A stretch of DNA of 57,563 bases from an uncultured bacterium (lineage in GTDB: Bacteria > Actinomycetota > Coriobacteriia > Coriobacteriales > Coriobacteriaceae), in the NCBI GenBank assembly GCA_905215445.1, contig CAJMPZ010000006.1:1-57563 (forward strand), read 5' to 3'. Numbering within the stretch: the first letter of the stretch is position 1; every line of letters begins with the position of its first letter. Position numbers and translations under genes: made by a program. Shown here piece after piece: positions 52,904 through 57,563 of this stretch. Below the pieces are notes generated by a model. It was not told the origin of the DNA and searched no databases. It saw only the letters and a list, made by a program, of their open reading frames with translations.

Positions 52904-53775
52904 TACCCTAGGCGCTCCATAATGGTCGCGGCGATCGCAGGACGGTTCATAGTGTACAGGTGCAGGCCGTCGGCGCCGTGCTCCTTGAGGTCGCAAAGCT
53001 GGCGGGCGGCATAATCTACACCGGCTGCCTGCAGGCTCTCGGGGTCGTTCTCGTACTTGGCAAGAATCTTGATGACGGGGGAGGGCAGCGACGCGCCGCA
53101 CATAAAGACCATGCGGCTGATCTGCGACTTGCCCATAAACGGCATGATGCCCGCGGTAATGGGCACGGTGATGCCGGCCTTGTCGGCAAGCTCACGGAAG
53201 CGGTAGAAGCACTCGTTATCAAAGAAGAGCTGCGTCACAAAGAAGCTCGCGCCGGCGTCCTGTTTTTGCTTGAGGTGTTCGACCGAGAGGTTGAGATCCT
53301 CACAGGCAATGTGGCCCTCGGGGTAGGCTGCGGCGCCCACGCAAAAGCCGGCGTCGACGAGCTCGGGGATGAGGTCGCGGGCGTAGGCGTAGTCCGAGGC
53401 GGGCTTGTCGTCCTCGGTCGCGCCGGCAGGGAGATCGCCACGCAGGGCCAGGATGTTTTCCACGCCGGCCGAGCGATACTCGTCGATCTTGGTGGCGATA
53501 TCGGCGTGCGACCGGCCCACGCAGGTAAGGTGTGCCACCGAGGGTGTATCGAATTCGCTCGTAATCATATGCGCGATGGGAGCGGTGGTGGCACCGTTGC
53601 CCGAGCCGCCGGCCGAGCAGGTGACCGAGACAAAGCTCGGCGAAAGCTTGCACAGATTGCCTGCCACTTCGCGAGCCGTGTCGAGGGTCAGCTCGCCCTT
53701 GGGCGGGAACATCTCAAACGAAATGGGCGCGGTGCCCTGGGATGCTGCCTGCTTAAAAACCTCGTCGACGCGCAT
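52903..53775 (-). CDS. metF: Methylenetetrahydrofolate reductase
   Basis: 290 residues. Makes 5-methyl-THF for MetH. Motifs: FEMFPPKG near the N-terminus, LTCVGRSHADI, LALRGDLP (flavin site) and ITAGIMPFM. ATG 53775 with AGAGGAGCACGAT. First gene of the minus-strand operon. A few bases overlap the next gene. Confidence 0.96.
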   Translation of the reverse strand: MRVDEVFKQAASQGTAPISFEMFPPKGELTLDTAREVAGNLCKLSPSFVSVTCSAGGSGNGATTAPIAHMITSEFDTPSVAHLTCVGRSHADIATKIDEYRSAGVENILALRGDLPAGATEDDKPASDYAYARDLIPELVDAGFCVGAAAYPEGHIACEDLNLSVEHLKQKQDAGASFFVTQLFFDNECFYRFRELADKAGITVPITAGIMPFMGKSQISRMVFMCGASLPSPVIKILAKYENDPESLQAAGVDYAARQLCDLKEHGADGLHLYTMNRPAIAATIMERLG

Positions 53776-54134
53776 ATCGTGCTCCTCTAGATACGTAATA
53801 GTGTGATGTGTTGTAAGGATTCTACAGCACCACTGTGTCACGGTGGAGTTTCACTCGTTATTTGAGGATACCAATCAAAGATGCCTTGCTATCGGCATTC
53901 CCTATAGCCCGTGGCAAATGAGCTACCTGTAAACTGTGCGGGGAGGTCTGCTATTTATACAGTTGATTGGCTGTTGAGGGTGGCAACGCCGCCTCGATGG
54001 GGTAACCTCATTGATTGGTTTCGCGACGGCAACATGACGGTAATGTCGCGGAAACACGGCGAGTCTAAGCTATGACTCGTTCGTTAGTAATCAACACCGC
54101 TTCTCACGCGGTGCCGATACGAAGGGAGTTCCGT
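53776..54134. promoter_or_regulatory. Divergent region between metF and glnN
   Basis: 360 bp with three copies of TTGATTGG (53963, 54011 and inverted at 53871), and hairpins GAGTC / GACTC (54061-54078) and ACCGC / GCGGT (54096-54112). No clear -10/-35 and no recognisable SAM or cobalamin riboswitch. Confidence 0.4.
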
Positions 54135-56222
54135 ATGGCCGAACTTACTGACCGCTTCGGGACCATGGTGTTCTCTGAGGAAGTCATGAAGGACTACCTC
54201 CCCAAGGACATTTGGAAGCGCCTTGCTGCAACCCTCGAGGGCGGTGAGCCGCTCGACCTGGATGTGGCCAACGCCGTTGCCCATGCCATGAAGGTCTGGG
54301 CCATCTCCAAGGGCGCGACGCACTACGCGCACTGGTTCCAGCCGCTTTCGGGCATTACTTCCGAGAAGCACGACAGCTTCCTGGAGCCCAACCACGACGG
54401 CACCGCCATTACCAAGTTTACGGGCAAGAACCTCATCCAGGGCGAGCCGGACGCCTCCAGCTTCCCCAACGGCGGCCTGCGCGCCACCTTCGAGGCCCGT
54501 GGCTACACCGCTTGGGATCCCACTAGCCCCGCCTTTATCAAGGACGATGTCCTGTGCATCCCCACGGCTTTTTGCTCCTACACGGGCGAGGCCCTGGACA
54601 AGAAGACTCCGCTGCTGCGCTCCATGACCGCACTCTCGCGTGAGTCCAAGCGCGTTTTGGCGCTGTTTGGCAAGACCCCCAAGAAGGTCGTTCCTTCCGT
54701 GGGCGATGAGCAGGAGTACTTCCTGATCAAGAAGGACGCTTACCGCAAGCGCAGGGACCTGGTCATCACCGGGCGCACCCTCTTTGGTGCTGCTCCCTGC
54801 AAGGGCCAGGAGCTCGAGGAGCACTACTTTGGCGCTATCCGCCCCACCGTCTCGTCCTATATGAAGGACCTGGACGATGAACTGTGGGCGCTTGGCATTC
54901 CTGCCAAGACCAAGCACAACGAGGTCGCTCCCTGCCAGCACGAGCTCGCTCCCGTCTACGGCGAGGTCAACGAGGCCATCGACCAGAATCTGGTCATGAT
55001 GGAGAAGATGAAGCTCATCGCCTCCCGCCACGACTTGGTCTGCCTGCTGCACGAGAAGCCCTTCGAGGGCATCAACGGTTCGGGCAAGCACAACAACTGG
55101 TCGCTTGGCACCGAGTCCGAGAACCTGCTCGACCCGGGCGACACCCCGCTCGACAACCTGCAGTTCATCGTCTTCCTCACCGCGGTGATCGAGGCCGTCG
55201 ATAACTATCAGGAGCTCCTGCGTGCCTCCGTTGCCTCGGCCGGCAACGATCATCGTCTGGGCGCCAACGAGGCTCCTCCGGCGATTATGTCCATCTTCCT
55301 GGGCGACCAGCTTACCGAGGTCGTCGAGAAGATCATCGATGGCAAGGCTTCCGTCCATGCCACGCGCGGCGTGCTTGACCTGGGCGCCGATACCCTGCCC
55401 AAGCTGATGCAGGACAACACCGACCGCAACCGCACCTCCCCGTTTGCCTTCACCGGCAACAAGTTCGAGTTCCGTGCCTGCGGCTCCGAGCAGAACGTCT
55501 CCGACTCCAACCTGGTGCTCGATGCCGCCGTGGCCAAGTCGCTCAAGTCCTTCGCCGACGCACTCGAGGGTACGCCCGAGGACAAATTCCAGGACGCCGC
55601 GCTCGAGTACTGCAAGAAGGTGTTGACCGATCACCAGCGCATCCTGTTCTCCGGCGACGGTTACTCCGACGAGTGGCCCATCGAGGCCGAGAAGCGCGGC
55701 CTTGCCAACAACAAGACCACGGCCGACGCCCTGCCCGCCTTTGTTTCCGATAAGGCCATTGCGCTCTTTGAGGAGACGGGTGTCCTGACCCGCGCCGAGG
55801 CCCAGTGCCGCTACGACTGCAAGCTCGAGAAGTACAACAAGCTTATGAACATCGAGGCCACCACGATGATTCGCGAGGCGCGTCGTACTTATCGCCCGGT
55901 CATTACCGCCTATGCCACCAAGGTCGCCAAGGGCTTGGAGGCAATCCGTGCCGCCGGTGCCGATGCCGCCATGCAGTGCGAGCAGAACACGCTCAACAAG
56001 CTCTGCAACGGCATCACCACCATCAACGACTCCATCAAGGCGCTCGACGCCGTGCATCAGAAGGCCGAGGCCCTCGATGGTCAGGAGCAGGCCAACGTGT
56101 ATGCGCACGAGGTCGTTCCCGCTATGGATGCGCTGCGCGCCGCCGTGGATGCCATGGAGGAGATCGTGGCTGCCGACTACTGGCCGGTCCCGACCTACGA
56201 CGACATTCTGTTCTACGTGTAG
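54135..56222 (+). CDS. glnN: Glutamine synthetase type III
   Basis: 695 residues, the type III length. Contains the type III signature FPNGGLRATFEARGYTAWDP, GDEQEYFLI (metal ligands), KHNEVAPCQHELAP, NGSGKHNNWSLGT and RNRTSPFAFTGNKFEFR, and a long C-terminal helical tail. ATG 54135 behind GAAGGGAGTTCCGT; an in-frame start 63 bp upstream has no site. Unrelated in sequence to the type I enzyme at 867. Type III enzymes are often induced by nitrogen starvation. Strong terminator behind. Confidence 0.97.
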   Translation: MAELTDRFGTMVFSEEVMKDYLPKDIWKRLAATLEGGEPLDLDVANAVAHAMKVWAISKGATHYAHWFQPLSGITSEKHDSFLEPNHDGTAITKFTGKNLIQGEPDASSFPNGGLRATFEARGYTAWDPTSPAFIKDDVLCIPTAFCSYTGEALDKKTPLLRSMTALSRESKRVLALFGKTPKKVVPSVGDEQEYFLIKKDAYRKRRDLVITGRTLFGAAPCKGQELEEHYFGAIRPTVSSYMKDLDDELWALGIPAKTKHNEVAPCQHELAPVYGEVNEAIDQNLVMMEKMKLIASRHDLVCLLHEKPFEGINGSGKHNNWSLGTESENLLDPGDTPLDNLQFIVFLTAVIEAVDNYQELLRASVASAGNDHRLGANEAPPAIMSIFLGDQLTEVVEKIIDGKASVHATRGVLDLGADTLPKLMQDNTDRNRTSPFAFTGNKFEFRACGSEQNVSDSNLVLDAAVAKSLKSFADALEGTPEDKFQDAALEYCKKVLTDHQRILFSGDGYSDEWPIEAEKRGLANNKTTADALPAFVSDKAIALFEETGVLTRAEAQCRYDCKLEKYNKLMNIEATTMIREARRTYRPVITAYATKVAKGLEAIRAAGADAAMQCEQNTLNKLCNGITTINDSIKALDAVHQKAEALDGQEQANVYAHEVVPAMDALRAAVDAMEEIVAADYWPVPTYDDILFYV

Positions 56223-56249
56223 GACAGGGACAACATACCGTCACGGTTG

Positions 56250-56286
56250 AAAGCCGGGGTCCGCATTGCGCGGGCCCCGGCTTTTT
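56250..56286 (+). terminator. Rho-independent terminator after glnN
   Basis: AAAGCCGGGGTCCGC / GCGGGCCCCGGCTTT (loop ATTGC) followed by TT, beginning 28 bp after the stop. Confidence 0.92.
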
Positions 56287-56320
56287 GTTTCAAGACTTTA
56301 GTCTGCTGGCCGCGCAGCGC

Positions 56321-57035
56321 CCAGCTTTAAACCACCCGCTACGCGGGTGGAGACAAACGGCTTTACAAAGCCACCCCTCCGACCGATATTGACGATTGTT
56401 CAGGCCGTCAGGAATTCGAGTCGAAGGGGTGGTCGCCATGGCCCAGAAGGCCTACAGCCTTTCCCACACGAAGTGGATGTGCAAGTACCACATCGTGTTC
56501 ACGCCGAAGTATAGGCGCAAAGTGATCTACAACCAAATCAGGAGCGACATAGGGGAGATCCTCAGGAGGCTGTGCGAGTACAAGGGGATCGAGATAATCG
56601 AGGGGCGCCTGATGCCCGACCACGTGCACGTGCTGCTGGCGATCCCGCCGAAGTACAGCGTCGCGAGCGTCATGGGCTACCTGAAGGGGAAGAGCTCGCT
56701 GATGATATTCGACAGGCACGCCAGCCTCAAGTACAAGTTCGGCAACAGGAAGTTCTGGGCGGAGGGCCACTGCGTGTCCACCGTCGGCCTGAACGAGGCG
56801 ACGATCGCCAAGTACATCAGGGAGCAGGAGTCCCACGACATCGCGCTGGACAAGCTGAGCGTGAAGGAGTACGAGGACCCCTTCAAGAGGAGGTGATCCT
56901 GCCGGTTCGACCGGCGCGCCACGGGTCAAGATGCACTAGGCCTGGACGAAGTCCGGGCCCGCGCCTTTAGACGCGAGCCCGGGGCCCGTGGGTTATACCC
57001 TAAGAGCAAACCACCCTTTTTAAGGGTGGTTCTGA
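56321..57035 (+). mobile_element. IS200/IS605-family insertion sequence (TnpA only)
   Basis: Left end with hairpin CCACCCGC-TAC-GCGGGTGG (56332-56350), right end with hairpin AACCACCCTT-TTT-AAGGGTGGTT (57009-57031). It encloses the TnpA gene and a 3' region with GC-rich hairpins (56940-57000). No terminal inverted repeats in the usual sense and no TnpB. Boundaries are approximate. IS200-type elements move as single-stranded circles and use subterminal hairpins. Confidence 0.8.
56438..56896 (+). CDS. tnpA: IS200-family Y1 HUH transposase
   Basis: 152 residues. HUH motif HVHVLL and the catalytic tyrosine in IAKYIREQE, VDHVHVLLAIPPKYSVASVMGYLKG-type core. YHIVFTPKYRRKVIYN start region. Cleaves single-stranded DNA at the hairpin ends. 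ATG 56438 with GAAGGGGTGGTCGCC. Looks intact. Confidence 0.93.
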   Translation: MAQKAYSLSHTKWMCKYHIVFTPKYRRKVIYNQIRSDIGEILRRLCEYKGIEIIEGRLMPDHVHVLLAIPPKYSVASVMGYLKGKSSLMIFDRHASLKYKFGNRKFWAEGHCVSTVGLNEATIAKYIREQESHDIALDKLSVKEYEDPFKRR

Positions 57036-57095
57036 TTGTGAAGGACGCTTTGGAGTCCGTTATGCAACTGATTCGCCCACGCAATAAGGGGCCGT

Positions 57096-57311
57096 GGACA
57101 AAAAACGTCAAATATGAGTACTGTCACTAAACTAGTTCCATATCAAAATGGCAGTTTTTGCCGAGTTGGACCACATATGTCCAGGTATATAGCTGAGGTC
57201 GGGCCCAATCTGAGCACTAGGTCGTTGATTTGACATCTGATTCACCATCTAAAAGGCCAAATTCGCTGTTACTAAATCGGTAACAGTACTCACATTTGCC
57301 ATTTTTTGCTC
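57096..57311. repeat. MITE-like palindromic element
   Basis: Imperfect 32-nt terminal inverted repeats (57096-57127 and 57280-57311, about 27 of 32 matching, GGACAAAAAACGTCAAATAT and its partner) flank a 150-nt AT-rich middle with an internal hairpin CTGTTAC-TAAATCG-GTAACAG (57267-57287). No gene. Confidence 0.75.
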
Positions 57312-57346
57312 ACAGGCCTTGCGATGGTGCCGGGATCCGCACCCTG

Positions 57347-57371
57347 TCGGGTTCGAATCCCGGCGTTGGAG
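57347..57371 (+). pseudogene. tRNA 3' fragment
   Basis: T-arm TCGGG-TTCGAAT-CCCGG (57347-57363) followed by a 7-nt acceptor strand CGTTGGA and G. The matching 5' acceptor strand is absent within 75 nt upstream, where the MITE-like element ends. Either a tRNA remnant or a coincidental T-arm. Confidence 0.45.
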
Positions 57372-57374
57372 AAG

Positions 57375-57409
57375 AAAAAAGCCCGTCACCACAAGGGTAA
57401 CGGGCTTTG
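57375..57409 (-). terminator. Rho-independent terminator of tRNA-Glu
   Basis: On the minus strand AAAGCCCGT / ACGGGCTTT followed by TTT; ends just behind the tRNA CCA. Confidence 0.85.
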
Positions 57410-57418
57410 CATTTCAAA

Positions 57419-57495
57419 TGGTGCCCCCAGCGGGATTCGAACCCGCGATATCCACCTTGAAAGGGTGGCGTCCTTGGCCGCTAGACGATGGGGAC
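57419..57495 (-). tRNA. tRNA-Glu (UUC)
   Basis: On the minus strand GTCCCCA ... TGGGGGC acceptor, anticodon arm CCACC-CTTTCAA-GGTGG (UUC), T-arm GCGGG-TTCGAAT-CCCGC, encoded CCA (57419-57421). A TATACT -10 (57506-57511) precedes it; the -35 is not clear. Confidence 0.95.
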
Positions 57496-57555
57496 AGCGG
57501 GAAAGAGTATAGCAGACTTTTTTGCCGGCGCGTATATCGTTGGCAAACTGGAAAA

Positions 57556-57563
57556 CCACCACA
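57556..57563 (+). repeat. Family B palindrome copy 6, cut by window end
   Basis: CCACCACA at the very end, preceded by GGAAAA, matches the start of family B; only eight bases are visible. Confidence 0.5.

Noticed and set aside
53776..54134. SAM or cobalamin riboswitch for metF
   Set aside because: No recognisable conserved core in the short metF leader.
54084..56108. Minus-strand open frame of 674 codons
   Set aside because: Antisense of glnN, no ribosome site, biased composition only.
56897..57000. omega-RNA or TnpB guide at the IS200 right end
   Set aside because: No TnpB gene; hairpins are explained as ends of the element.

Overview
The window is about 57.5 kb of a GC-rich chromosome from the Coriobacteriia (phylum Actinomycetota), most like a gut Collinsella. 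This is inferred from gene content and style: GatCAB, a DUF6110-like protein next to a P-type ATPase, type III glutamine synthetase, LPxTG-type pili, short intergenic palindromes and GTG/ATG starts behind AAGGAG-type ribosome binding sites. No search was run, so the genus is a judgement.

Layout. 1-7.1 kb: the 3' part of a LacI-type regulator, glnA with a GlnR-like orphan response regulator, an HtrA protease and ligA. 7.1-9.4 kb (minus): a MATE exporter and MerR regulator operon with a MerR-type operator in its promoter. 9.5-10.8 kb: an AbiEi/PD-(D/E)XK-like protein between two near-identical palindromic repeats. 10.9-13.3 kb: moaA and a moaC-mobB fusion. 13.7-16.0 kb: an MFS transporter and a Cof-type HAD phosphatase. 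16.5-24.9 kb: a sortase-assembled pilus island (large tip adhesin, two related pilins, class C sortase) with a 9-G tract inside the adhesin gene and a 9-C tract in front of the major pilin gene. 25.2-28.7 kb: gatCAB, followed by a 143-nt near-palindrome. 29.0-33.7 kb: an AraC regulator divergent from a heterodimeric ABC exporter pair. 33.9-36.3 kb: a DUF6110-like protein and a P1B-type ATPase. 37.0-37.4 kb: tmRNA, followed by a scar with inverted copies of its 3' end and a 62-bp tandem repeat. 38.0-42.9 kb: patatin, rplM-rpsI, glmM, PTS IIA and nagB. 43.3-46.3 kb: a 999-residue ATPase regulator with a SARP-like C-terminus. 46.4-53.8 kb (minus): yhbY, a methyltransferase, a UPF0210 protein and the metF / methionine synthase reactivation / metH operon. 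54.1-56.2 kb: type III glutamine synthetase. 56.3-57.5 kb: a solo IS200-type element, a MITE-like palindrome, a tRNA fragment and tRNA-Glu.

Connections. Nitrogen and amino-sugar metabolism recur: two unrelated glutamine synthetases, GatCAB (a glutamine consumer), glmM and nagB. The metF-metH operon carries its reactivation domain on a separate gene, so MetH is split. The pilus island is the main accessory region. The intergenic spaces hold at least two recurrent palindrome families, several copies of which sit where a terminator is needed.

Coordinates of start codons were chosen from ribosome binding sites. Promoter calls are weak unless stated. No CRISPR array, rRNA or prophage was seen.
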